Assembly: GCA_963920765.1 (NCBI GenBank)
Contig: OY987251.1
Span: forward strand, 7,939,219-8,003,218
Direction: 5' to 3'
Source: Ulota crispa
Taxonomy: Eukaryota > Streptophyta > Bryopsida > Orthotrichales > Orthotrichaceae
Length of the DNA stretch: 64,000 nt
Of this stretch, positions 10,536-22,754 are shown piece by piece. A program made the translations under genes and the position numbers. The notes below the pieces were generated by a model. The model was not told the DNA's origin, did not search any database, and saw only the letters and a list, made by a program, of their open reading frames with translations. Every line of letters begins with the position of its first letter. The first letter of the stretch is position 1.

Positions 10536-11838
10536 AAAGAAGATTGGTTGGGATTTGTTGGTGGCTCTGGGCCTCACCAGGGGAGAAGGCTTTGTATATA
10601 TATAGAATCTACTGCAAGGAAATGTGAGTTGTTTACTTTACTCAGAAATCCCAGTAAGTGGTACAGGGACAGAGCTGGTCTCTTGTATTGTAGCTGGTTG
10701 GTGGCTTTGGACCGTAAGGAAGAAGGCATTGTATTAAAAGAAATTTGCTCTCCCTCCGGAAGTTTGAGGAAGTTTGAGTACCGGTACAGTACATTTTTTT
10801 GAGTTAGGGTGACTTTGATGTTATGTACAGTGTATATTGTATCATATGAATTTATCAGTTTATCAACCCTGAATTGATATTACATTTATGTTTTTAGTAC
10901 ATGAAAATTTTAACCGCTGAATCGATGTTACGTTTCTGTTTTTAACACATGGAAATTTAGTTTCGGAAACCTTCTGTTGATCAAGATGGGGGATTTTATA
11001 CGTGAGGAAGCTGTAGAGGCTTCTCCTGCTGTACTTACTTATTTTAGGTTCTTTTTTCTTCAGGTTTTTTGGTGTTTTGTTTCCTTGTGTTGTTTCTAAT
11101 GGTCATCCTTTTTATACCAAGGTTTTCTTTGTGGGGTTTTGATAAGTATTGCAAAGGTTATTAGACTTTGTTGTTGATGGAGTAAGTTGGACATTGGTGG
11201 CTAAGGAATCTTGTGTTTATTTGACTGAAGACAGGTGGATGTAGTTTTAGGGATCTATTTGTACGTGAGAGGATTTGAATCATTGTCTTTTGACGGATGA
11301 AGAGAAAGTCAATTGAACTCATGTCCGTTTGATTCATACTTGATTTCAAAAAATGAAAAATATGATAAGAAAAACTTACTTTAAACATGTTGGTGACACT
11401 CATTGTGGCCAATATGAAGTCAATACGTGAACTTAAATTCATATCACTTAGCAAAAATGAAAATGGTAATTTGATTTTTCCTTTTAAAGGTCAAAAATCC
11501 TAGAAATGCCCCAAAAAACAAGAGTGAACAAACATGTTTATTTATGATGTCTGTTTTGAGTGTCTGCCTATGATGTCCAATAGCTAAATCTTGTCCAATG
11601 TAACAACCATCATCTCTACACTCATAGATATATCTAACAATGCAACTTTGTTTGTTTTACGCTAATAAAATTCTTTCACCTTCAATTCTCATGCAACCAC
11701 CTATTAAGAATCTAAAGGACTTGACGACAATACTATAATTCACACACCTATGCTTCAATAGAATAAAAGTGGCGCCCACCTTGTAATCTTTTGTACCCAC
11801 ACAACGACTTAGGCAGATGGAAGAGTAGTTTTAAGTGG
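10536..11838. other. CLT 3' flank and gap between convergent genes
   Basis: This stretch separates the end of the transporter from the end of the flagellar gene, which runs towards it. It is T-rich on the plus strand and shows no coding exon. Poly(A) signals for both genes probably lie here, but I cannot assign one. Confidence 0.4.
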
Positions 11839-14800
11839 TCACTCAGAATCATCAGACTCGTGCCCTGCATCAGCAGGCTTCTCATCGGCACCTGCCTTGC
11901 CTCCACAAAACTTCATCACAAAACCACGGAATGCCAACACTGCCTCGGAGGCATTGCTCACTGATGAGATCAGGCTTTCCAACTTCTCTCGGAGGTCATG
12001 CGCCTCTTGCCTCTGCTCTTCTTGCATCATTTTGTCCGGGTTTACATCGTCTTGGATCTGGCCATCAAAAGTTGGCAAATGTTAAGAGTTTCATCAAAAA
12101 GCCTTACAAGTTGTGTCCTAAGGTAAGAGCACCCAATACCATTAGTGTACCTAATGGCGTCATTTCCTATAGAGAGAGAGTGATCATTCTAGAACTAGAA
12201 CTGAAATCTAGGTACGGCATAGATAGCTTATTGCCGTTGACCAAAATGAAAAACTATCTATGGTGTACCTAGATTTAAGTTTTAGAATGACTACCTTGTG
12301 TAGGTAGTAACGTCATTAAAATGCAATGTTGGTATTGGGAGCATCCTTGTGTACTAAGGTAGGAGCATCCAATATCAATAGTGCATTTTAATGACGTCAC
12401 TCCTTACACAAGGTAGTCATTCTAAACTTTAAATCTAGGTGCATCATAGATAGCTTATCATTTTGATAAAGAACAATAAGCTATCTATGACATACCCAAA
12501 TTTAAATTCTATAATGACCACTATGTGTAAATGTCTATAAATAGTGACGCTATTAAGTACACTCTTGGTAATGGGTGCTTCTATCTTATTACCTTTGCAA
12601 TAACAACGGAGATCATGGGAACAAAGAAACTGCAATCACATTCACTGTGGCACATGAATTTTAGCACTCACTGCACTGCTCTCAGCTACAATTGAGGTTT
12701 CCATTTAGAAGGTGGTAGCATACTAGCATATTATGAAGGGAAAATTTTGAAGGATGACCCTGAAGTTTGTAATATTTGTACAAATGCCCTTGGTTCTTCA
12801 GAAATTGCACAAAAATTCCCTTGCACTATAAATTTCAAACATTTGTTTTGTTGTTGTGCCGCCACCGAGATTGCCACTTTGTTTTCCCTTTGTCTGCACA
12901 CTACTCCTTTCTTTCTTATTATGTGTGCGCACAAAGGGAGAAGGAATTGTCATGCACAATCAAATAAATGCTTGAAAATCATGATCCAAGGATAATTGTG
13001 CAATTTCTGAAAAACCAAGAGCATTTGTACAGATATTGCAAACTTTGTACACACAAAGGGAGAAGGAAGTGGCATGCACAATAATACAAACAAATACTTG
13101 AAAATTATGATCCAAGGGTATTTTTCCATTTTTTGAAAATCCATGGGCATTTGTACAAACATTGCAAATAGGGCTTTTTTTTTTTTCATTTTTTCAGAAG
13201 TGTGAAGGTGGCAATTTAAAATGATATAGTGGTGCTCCAAATTTCAACATTCATCCACACATTGGATAGAAAATATCACATAAATACATATTACATGACT
13301 ATAATTTGGTTTTCATCCACAATTTGGCAATTTCATCCAATTTAAAAAAAAATTGAAGCCTTGTGGCAATTTCATCCAAGTTTTTTGGCATTTTTTTTAC
13401 TGTCTTTTTTGCCAGATTTTTTTTTGGGTGCAATCTGGCACCAGAAAGCCAAAAATAAAATCCTTGATTGCAAACTTGAAGGGGTATCCATCAAATCAAA
13501 ATTTTCTCTATTAAGATGAATTACCTGGTCCCAAGTCTTCTTCAGCAGGTTGAAGATGATGTCGGTCGGCGCTTTAATGTCATGAGCATGTGCAACAGTT
13601 GCAAAAGCTTGAGGGCTGATGCTGTCACCACCGTCAGGCATGAGAACAAGAGTTTCACGAAACATGCGCAGTGCGTTCTGCTGTGTAATGGAAGGATCAG
13701 CAGAGCTTATGATTTCTCGGAACTCTGTGAATGTCAAAACACCGTCTTGGTTTGCATCCCCAGCTACGAATAGATCCTCTAGTGCCTTTTCCTGCAAATA
13801 AATTCCAGAAAAATGCAAAATGAAATTATATAGAAATAAGCATGAGAACCAAAGGCGCCTTTTATTGTATTTCACTTTCTAGCCAAACCATCACCTTAAC
13901 TCATGAACTTCACAACCGTCAAGTTTTCACTCCAATTTGTTATGTAGTCCTTGAAAAGATATTCTAGAGAGTGGCTCTAGGACACTCGATTAGGATAAAG
14001 AAGCATGTAACCTGTGTGGGATACCATTTGAATTAAACCATATTATTGCGGTGCACCGATCACTTGAGGGCTAACTGTTTTATTTAAAGCTCTAGTTCAG
14101 CAGAATTTACTGCTACTGCTTAGTTAACGTCAACCTTTGTAACAGAACTGATTGGATAGGATCATAGTTCCACCCCCCCCTTGTGCAAAATGTGTATTGT
14201 GAGCCTGGTTAAGGCCAAGTGCTTGCATATGTCCAATGCTTGCTTTTGTCAACACCCATTTTGACTCATCAACTAGACAGGTGTCTCATTAGTGTCCAGA
14301 AACATGGGTGGAGAAAACACCCCCAAAGTTGCAACCATCAAAACTAAGGTAATACAAATGAAGTGCTTGTTTATGATCAATGTTTGAATATGGTTAACAT
14401 TTTTTTCTAACACAAAGTGTTGACCTTATCCTATCCAAGCACCACTTCACCTACTGTTGTTTCCAATGCATTCAATGGTGGTACTTTGCAAAAGTTTTTT
14501 GAATGAAAATGATTATACAAAAAATATTGGCAAACCTCTTCCTCTGTAAGAGGTTGAACTTTTGAAAATGTTTTCAATCGAACTGTCCTCGTATCCTCCT
14601 GCAAGAAACAATAAGCCATTTAAGGAAAAACATAGTAGTTTAAACCTTGTTGTATACTGAATTATCGAGAAATATGAAAGTGGAGTCTATTCAAAAAATG
14701 TGACTTTTCTGCATGCTTTAAGAGGGTTCACTTAGGCCGTGCAAAAGCACGAAGGCTTTGAACCTCAAGAAGAATTATGACAGACAAGAAAAAAAAATTA

Positions 14801-17800
14801 GAGTTCAATGCCAAAATGTACAAAGAACATCTCTAGGAGCCCAAGCAGGATAAAAATGGATTCTCGTTAATTTCATAATACCCTTGGAAAGAAGAGGAAC
14901 AGTTTTATCTATAAATACAAAAGAAAAGAAATCTCCGATCAAACCAAGTAATGAGGTGTAGACATGTTTACTTTGGAAGGATTGAAATCAATGACGTTCT
15001 CCATTAGGAGGTCAAAGTCCAGTCGTTTCACATGCGTTGCTTTTAGAATCTTTTGTAACTGGTGCATATCAACCAACAAAAAATGTTAGTGCGATGCCTT
15101 TTTACTTTAATTAGTGAAAATCGCTAGGATACAAACACACGAGATTTGATGTGAGATGATGAAACTGAATTGAGTTCAATGGAGCGAATTGTCATCCTGA
15201 TAAATAGCCTTGGATATGCACATACACTTAATTCTTATCACCTCATAGTGGTCTGTAACAATGAATGATATCACTCGTGCACACACCTTGTGGAAAGGCA
15301 TTTCTCTAAAATACTAAAAGCATGTTTAACCGTAAAGAGAAAAAAAAGAACTAGAAAGAGTCAGTGGCGTACTTCTGGTGAAACTTTCTCTGAAGTTGCG
15401 TGGAGCCCGGCGAACTTGTTGATAAAATCTGCAGCTGCATTCCGGTCTCCATTGAAATGTTGCACAAGAGTGGGCTCATCATACAGGTGATCAGCTTGAG
15501 CACAATTGAGAAACAGGATCCCATCATCCTGTTCCGAATACAAAACCCCTAATCTGCTTTGACCCCTTGCAAGCACTTTCAGATACATGTAAAGGTCCGG
15601 TTCAGCGTATCCTCTCGCAGGGTCAAAGCCACAAAAGCGCTGGAACAACCTCAGCTGCAATGCATTAATTACCAAAATGGCATTAGTTCTAGATTCTGAG
15701 AATGTTCCACCAATATTAATCTTCCTTGCGTTGGTTAGGAAGATGCAGAAATAGTACTTTAGGATCAATTACGTGTTCAAGATCTTTAATTATTTTTTGC
15801 AATTGTTATCTTAGCAATTTGAAAAGTTCAATTAGCAGAAATGAACTTTTAATTTTTGAATGAAAAAAAAAAAGTTAAAGCGTTTGATTAATAGATTTAT
15901 TTTATTTTGTTTATGGATGATTGTTATAATGAAATTTAATTTCAAAATTTTATGTGTTTTCTTTAGAAATTGAGTATTTTGAATTATTGTTATTTTTTCC
16001 TCTCTTAAAAAGAAATTTTAAATTATCATGGATATACATTAAAGTTAAATTACTAAAAGAAAACCTTCAATCCAGATTTGTGAATTCATGAAAGAACATC
16101 AACCTACGACACAGATGAACAAACCAGCAGTAAAGCCTAACCTTGTGACATTTGTCGATGCCCTTGCTAATCATCATTTTCTTGATCTTCTTAAAGACAC
16201 CATAGACCGCAGACTCAGCCAGGCCCTTAAGACCATATATGTTTAGCATGTAGTCGTATACGAATTCACAAGAGGATTGGCGTTCGTTATTGACTTCGTC
16301 ATCCACCGCATCTGCTACTATTTTAGAAGCATAAATACCTTCCACAAGTTTTAACAGCTGGAGATGCCAACACCAAGATATTAGCAATTCTCCAAATTTT
16401 CTGCCATTTGTACATGTCAGTCAGAATAAAGTGGTTCTATGAGGCATGACACATTTGAAACTAAATCTCTGTCCTGTAGTAAACAATGAGAATGTTTGTC
16501 AGTGAATCATTTACATAGAAGAAGTTCATTACAAACCTGCCGCTCGTTGAAGTTTTTAATGACTTTCGGGGGAGGGTTGATTTTCATCATCTTAGCAAAT
16601 CCTAATGGCACAAATGGGAGGTCTTTGGGTTTCAGCCTGTATCAACAAAATCCAACATGCTTCCGTTCAAAGCAGTTCAAATGAACAGGATCCATTAGAG
16701 GAAACTGATAACAACGAACAGCACAAATGTCACATGTGAAAGATTTTCGAGGATGAAATCATTTAGTGCATGACAATTATAACCATCAACTCTCAAATTT
16801 GAGTAACTAGTTACTAGTTTCTCTTAAAAACTCTCAGAAATTCAAGAACACTAGAATGTAGCTTGGGTTCTGTTCTTACTAGTGGAATTGCTTTTGAGCT
16901 AATGGATGTATGTGTTGTGTATTAGTATTTCTTGTTACAGCAATATAGTTGGTTATAAGTGTCAGTCAGTCTATATCACAGGTTCCACAGAAGAACGGCT
17001 ATGTCTACTCTACCATCAAATGCAGTATGAAATTGGTTTGATAATCGACTCAATAAAAATATTTAATGCAAGCAAATGCGCAAACTTTGACCATGGATTC
17101 TGCCACAGAAGAACGGCTATGTCTACTCTACCATCAAATGCAGTATGAAATTGGTTTAATAATCGACTCAATAAAAATATTTAATGCAAGCAAATGCGCA
17201 AACTTTGACCATGGATTCTGCCACAGAAGAACGGCTATGTCTACTCTACCATCAAATGCAGTATGAAATTGGTTTAATAATCGACTCAATAAAAATATTT
17301 AATGCAAGCAAATGCGCAAACTTTGACCATGGATTCTGCCACAGAAAAACACGCAGATTGAGGAGTAAAAAGATAGCCAGAGCACAATGGGAGCAGAATC
17401 ATACTGTTTAATTTCAGATCCTCGCCCCGATCCCCTACGGGACAGCAAATCGTCTGTAAGATCTCCCAGCTTACTACCTCGTTTGGAATCCCCGGGCCTT
17501 AGTTTGCCCCATGGACTGCACAAAATGACAAGAACAAAAATGTAACGAAATCGTTAAAAAGGGGAAATGATTGATCACACAAACTATACTCACTCCATAT
17601 CATTCTGGTTGCACGGTTAGGTGCCACTGATATTTCAAATGCCAGAATGTTTTAGAAACAGGCTAAGATTTCTCTGGTGTGCAGTCCTGAGATCGCCACA
17701 AGCATAAGCGCATCTACAATCTTTACATACAGACAAGTACTTAAACTGTTAGATGATTCAACAGCTGTTATTCTGAAAATTTAACCTGTCGATATGTACG

Positions 17801-20800
17801 TGCTTTTAGAAAAAAATGAAGTCTGCAGGGTTTGTGTAAACGTACTCTTTCTTCTTCTTTTTCCGGTCTGCTTCAGCTTCAGCCCCCATGCTGGCAATCA
17901 AGTCCATAAGTTTGGCTTCAGTCTCGGGGTCAAGTCCTTCCAGCCATCCTGCTTCAACAGAAAGAGCACCTTCCCTCAACATGCGAAGTTTGGCCAGCAT
18001 TCCTCGGAATCGACTGGCTAGCTTGGGGTTCATTCCCACTTGCTCGAGAAGCAATATTGTTTCAGCTGCAAGGGCTCTAAGGCTTTCTTCTGATTCTTGT
18101 ACTCCACCTTCAACCACATTTTCAACCAGTTTCCCTCTTTTCTTGGTTTCTTCATCATGCTTCAACCGCTTCTCACGCTTTTGCTTCTTGAAAGCTGCCA
18201 CTTTGTCAGCTGACAAGGGCTCAAACACCTCCATCCCATAGGTGTTCAAGCGCGCAGGCGCAGTTTTAGGCCTCTCTAAAACGTCCCAGAATGGATGCGC
18301 CTTCGCAGGATCATCGGTTTGCGCCGGCACGTCAGCATGAATCCCATCATCATGAGTGAGACCTTCTGAAATCCTTTTGAGTATTCTGAATTCGGGTGAA
18401 CCAGATATTATATCACCTGGCGAAGCTGCGACAGTTCCAGGTTCTTGACCCTTGGCAGCAACATCTTGACCGTTTGCTTCAATGGATTCCGGTGCTGGTG
18501 CGGCTATGGCCATGCCACTGTCACCGACTGGTGGCGCAGCTGCAGATTCCCCTACAAGCTCTCCTGTAACCCCTCCGACTCTTGATTCAGATGGAGTACC
18601 TTTCCCACCTTCTTCACCACCTCTCGCACCTGCAACTATTATGGATACGCCTCTTATAAGCGCCCAGAAAATGCGTTTAAATAACCACAATTAGCTAAAG
18701 AGTGGTTCTTAATGATAAAACGAAAAAAGTTGACTCAAAGCTCTCAAACAATCACAGATTCGTGTGGAAAAAATATGTTGTATCATGTGTTTCGCAGTCA
18801 ACCTCGCACAGATGCAGCAACCGGGGCTGGAGCCAACTTGGAAATTTGAGACTCTTGGAGCAGTTCCTCCGCTGCCTTCCCATCTTCCTGCAGTTGCAAT
18901 GCCTCAGCATTATTGGCAAAACGTTTCAGAGTTGCTCTTCGAATGAATTTCTCTTTTGCACGCGGTGTAAGATTCTCAGCAAGGCAGAGACGACACCGTT
19001 GCAGGCGAGCAATCTGCAAGTCTTGCTGCTTGAGCTTATCCGCAACCATCTTGTACTTGAGAGTTACAGATGTCAACTCACGTGACAAATCCGAAAACTG
19101 CTCCTTGCTTAGATCCATTACCTCCCTTAAGCGAACCAGTTCAGCTGAAATTGTTGCCAATTTTGGCTCAGAACTTGCCATCACCTGGAAAACCCAAAAG
19201 CTCTTCCCGAATAAGCTTCCAGTTTGAAAGTTTATAATAGTTCGCGTCATTACAATAAGCAGATACGTTTCTGCACGAAGGTCGTTCTAAAATATGAAGA
19301 TGCTAGACAGATAACTCGTCTGTAAAAGCTATCATTTCTACAGGGACTGAAGTTAGGCGTCTACAAATCCACTTGTTTGCAATATGAAGCTGGAGACAAG
19401 ATATTTCCGCTATTACACTTACAGTACTCTGTACTCAGAACTTCCAAATAACTTCCAAGTCAGTTCAGATCCACAGTAAACTCAGTCTTAAGTATTCTCA
19501 ATAAATATAGCACAGAGTTGAATTTTCATCAAGTATAGTCTTCACACATTGATGTATATTTGCATCATCAGTTCAATCTGAGGATACAACAATACAAAGT
19601 TATAGAACCAATAAGAACTGACGAAGTTAGACCGAATAAGCGTGAAAACCTGGTTAAATATGCGAAGGGTTTGCCGCCACAAATGAAGTAGCATATCCCC
19701 TCTTTCTTCACATTCCAAGCTCACCTGATAAACCACTTTCTTAGACCGAGAACGGCAACCATGTAGCTCAGTGATAAACCAACCATGTCACATATCAGGA
19801 CGCACAGCACGATATCTTTCCCTTAGTAGTATCTAGACGCGTTAAACTCTGAGACCATGACAACGGAAGAACGCTGTATAGACAGTGCTTTCAAGGATGT
19901 TTTCTTAAAAATAAGCGGGAAAACACCCGACATCCATTCCTCTGCGTACCTGTCGAACAGTTTCCAAGAAGGCGATGGAATGTAACAGGAAGGAGACGTC
20001 AATATAAGCAACATGGCCGTCGCTATCGTGACATTTCTTGTTGTGCACAGCATGTTGAAGCCACTCCCCCAACAACATCACGTCGTCTCGCTTTCCTGGC
20101 TGCAAAATGCCCCAGAATTACCCAAACCTCAGAGATACATAGTTTCCACTATCAAGGATATCAGTTGTGTGCTTTTGCTTTTAAACATTAAATGCATATA
20201 GTGTTGATCCAGAAACAAGGGTTAGATTGTACCTGGAGTGCAGGGAAGAGCACTGTGTAGAACATTTTCTCTTGGGGACTGTAGACGGACTTATATTCCT
20301 TTTCATGGCCAACTGGCTATCATCTCTTCCCACCACCACCACACCCCTGCATGTCAGTCGCCCTTACTATCCAAAAATACTAAGTAGAATACTCATTATT
20401 AAAACGTTACTGAGCATATTCATTCATATATCAAATTGTCAATTTCATAATCCTAGAAGCGTGAAAAAACGAGGCTGTCATTCAAGGATGAAAACTTTCT
20501 CAAAGAAGTTTGATTCGTGACATCCTGGCATAGTTTTTTTGAGTGCGTGGCTGAAGTCAATGCAGTTCGGATCGATTGAAGGTCAGACTTGTACCTGTAC
20601 AATAGATTGATAAATGACGTAGTCTTCAAGAGGAATGAACGAAGGAAGAGCATGCATTGGTTCCAGCAGCGGACTCGTGGACCAAACACTATCACGTGTC
20701 AATTTCTTAGGTCTCATTTGACCACAAAGGGAGCACAAGGTGCTCCCCTTGCTAAACACCGGTAACAAGTTTCCTTCCTGGTTACGCTCAAAGCCCTGCA

Positions 20801-22754
20801 TCACTATTCAACACCAACACAAATCTTAAAAAGCTGTTCCACATTTGGAGGTCTTCCTATCCGAAGTTTTCCACTTTCAGTATTAATCGTCGTCTGCATA
20901 ATCATCATGTGAGTTGAGCCACTTACACCAAGAACATCAAGAGATTTTAAGGCAGATCCAGCTTTTGCACCTGGAGAACATTTCATAAATTGCAAGTAAC
21001 ACTCCTATGTCGAGAATCTAGTGGGAAGTATACAGAAGGAGGCTACTCGTCTCCGACACATGATTTAAGCAACAGAGAAGGAGGCGACTCTGTTTATCAA
21101 AGAGAATTCAGCGCTGAAATTGAGTACACGTGCATCGCATTGGAAGTCACACAACTTGACTGTAACTTGAGCACTCAGAGAAATGAAGGGAAGAGAAAAA
21201 GTTTTGTGTCGTACCTCGAAGATAGAAGGAGATTTCGCACCCGTTTCATCATCATCGGTGGCTTGTTCCTCATCATCCTCCTGCCGTTCCTTTGAATTCA
21301 CCGCATCCTGAACTTCGATATAGCGCGTGAGCAGATTCTTCACCTTGTCCAGCAAAGTTTGATCCTTCACGAGCATGCCAACGTCCGGAGGGAACTCCGA
21401 CGTCCGCTTGTCAAGCTCGTTCCATTCATCTCGCACCCCGGAGATGTCAAGTGCGTTCATCTCTGGAACATCTTCCATCTGCACATACAATGCCCAGAGA
21501 CGTAAGAGGATACTGAAACTGTTGGGAACCGGTTCCAGTCGGTCCTTTTACCAGCATCAATTCATATCCATTCATACAACTGGTAGAATGCTCAGAAACT
21601 GGAATGCCAACTAGGATTCTGAAACCCTAATTATCCTAATCACTGTCTCTGATCGAGGCGATCCTCCTAATTTGTAAAAGGTTTTCGAGCATACCTGATC
21701 AAAAAGCTCCTGAAGCTCGCGGTCTTGCAGTCGCAAAGACTGCAAGAGCCAATGCTTGGGGTCCACAGGAACCTCCATAACGCATCCCTGACGAGTTCTT
21801 CTGTCTTCGACAGCCCTGCCTTGAACTATTCTCTCTTCTGTAGCGGTCTTGCTTACCAACGGCCTTGTGATCGACGACCTGCTCACCGACCTAGAGGACC
21901 TCATGAGAGATCCTCGATTTGCCGAGGAAGATCTGTTGAACCACGGCAGATGCCCCGTTCCTTCACCCGCGTCCTCGTTCAAAACCAGCGTGCTGCGTCT
22001 CTGCTGTCCGAGTTGAGGAAGATGAGACTCGTCAGCATGCAGCGCATCACGGGTGTGAGCTTGCCGTGATAAGCCTCGAAGGTTTTCCAAATACTCTGGC
22101 ACGCGCATCTGGAGATCCATCCACTGCAGTTTCTGTGACATGGACGAGCTCTCCAGGAAGGAGCGCTGGCCTCGCAACGGTTCTTTTCTTAACGACGTTC
22201 TCCTCCCTGGTTCTGCATTGCAAAGAATCTCAAACACACTCCAGATTCACTGGCAAAATTTTCAGAGTGGAAATGGTTAATGTGGAGCCAACTGCAGGAG
22301 AGAGAGAAGTGAAGTGATTGATCTTAAAATGATTAACGTAGTGAATGATCTTACGCCGAAGTTGGAATCCATCGTTGCTTTTCCTTCCAACTCCTGAAAC
22401 AAGCTCATATGCTCCGCCACTGCCGGGAAGCGAAGACCTGCGCCGCTGAGGGAATAGTTGCGCTTGAGTCGGGAGGGCGACGCCAACGATATGGTTGCTT
22501 TTGTACGAATCTTGCAGTATTTTCATGCGGAATTCAACAGGACTCGCGACACGCGACGGCACGCGGCTATTGAGCACTGATTGCGGAAACGTTCCTATAG
22601 CGACTTTCGCAAAACTCTCATTCTTTTTCAGCATCTCCGTCCAGATATTTTGGTTCGCGGTCGTCAACACCGAGTTGCGATGCTCGGCCATGGTGTCGTC
22701 GCTCTTGGAAGACAGAGATGCCGCCGGGGTCGGTTGCTTGGCACCCTTGCCCAT
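11839..22754 (-). CDS. AXDND1-like axonemal protein with C-terminal EF hand, 18 exons
   Basis: Probable exons: 22355-22754, 21695-22212, 21215-21478, about 20818-20893, about 20595-20704, 20233-20316, 19950-20099, 19650-19724, 18803-19184, 17846-18629, 17405-17515, 16537-16636, 16142-16357, 15373-15654, 14972-15058, 14536-14598, 13525-13791 and 11839-12057. All borders are GT/AG. Phases agree throughout, except that the fourth-fifth junction is only tentative. The product is about 1,395 residues. The N-terminal half has LRIGRPPNVEQL and, across two exons, FLETVRQ|VSLECEERGDM followed by coiled coil, which resembles AXDND1 (axonemal dynein light chain domain). A 260-residue charged linker follows, then a segment with EFVYDYMLNIYGLKGLAES, and a canonical EF loop DANQDGVLTFTE in the 17th exon. 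It is probably a sperm-flagellum component. The start is the ATG at 22754. Two halves from separate families is my inference. Confidence 0.82.
12111..12600. mobile_element. Two tandem hairpin MITEs in the last intron of the flagellar gene
   Basis: A unit of about 240 bp starting CTAAGGTAAGAGCACCCAAT recurs at about 12351 (CTAAGGTAGGAGCATCCAAT). Each unit is itself an inverted repeat: AATCTAGGTACGGCATAGAT pairs with ATCTATGGTGTACCTAGATT, and the outer GAGCACCCAATACC pairs with GGTATTGGGAGCATCC. The two share a junction. There is no coding capacity. Confidence 0.75.
12738..13168. mobile_element. Hairpin MITE copy with a duplicated right arm
   Basis: The left arm starts GGGAAAATTTTGAAGGATGACCC and resembles the copies at 4148 and 36323. 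Two successive right arms follow, each with TGCACAAT, AATACTTGAAAATTATGATCC or a close variant, and CATTTGTACA.ATATTGCAAA. The element lies in the last intron of the flagellar gene and helps separate its final exon from the rest. Confidence 0.6.
16988..17345. repeat. 118-bp tandem repeat, three copies, in a flagellar-gene intron
   Basis: Copies start at about 16988, 17106 and 17224 with CAGAAGAACGGCTATGTC and run to TTTGACCATGGATTCTGCCA. They are nearly identical, differing in only one or two bases, so the duplication is recent. A fourth copy breaks off after CACAGAAAAAC. The array sits in the intron between the exons at 16537-16636 and 17405-17515. The repeated open frames on the plus strand are by-products. 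Confidence 0.9.

Noticed and set aside
13372-13434. Lysine-rich tail as the C-terminus of the flagellar protein
   Set aside because: It comes from A-runs just after a usable donor. The exon at 11839-12057 fits in phase and looks far more like protein. I kept the latter but note the alternative.
16906-17411. Repeated open frames with ATEERLCLLYHQMQYEIG
   Set aside because: Produced by the 118-bp intron repeat on the strand opposite the gene; no start, splice or homology support.
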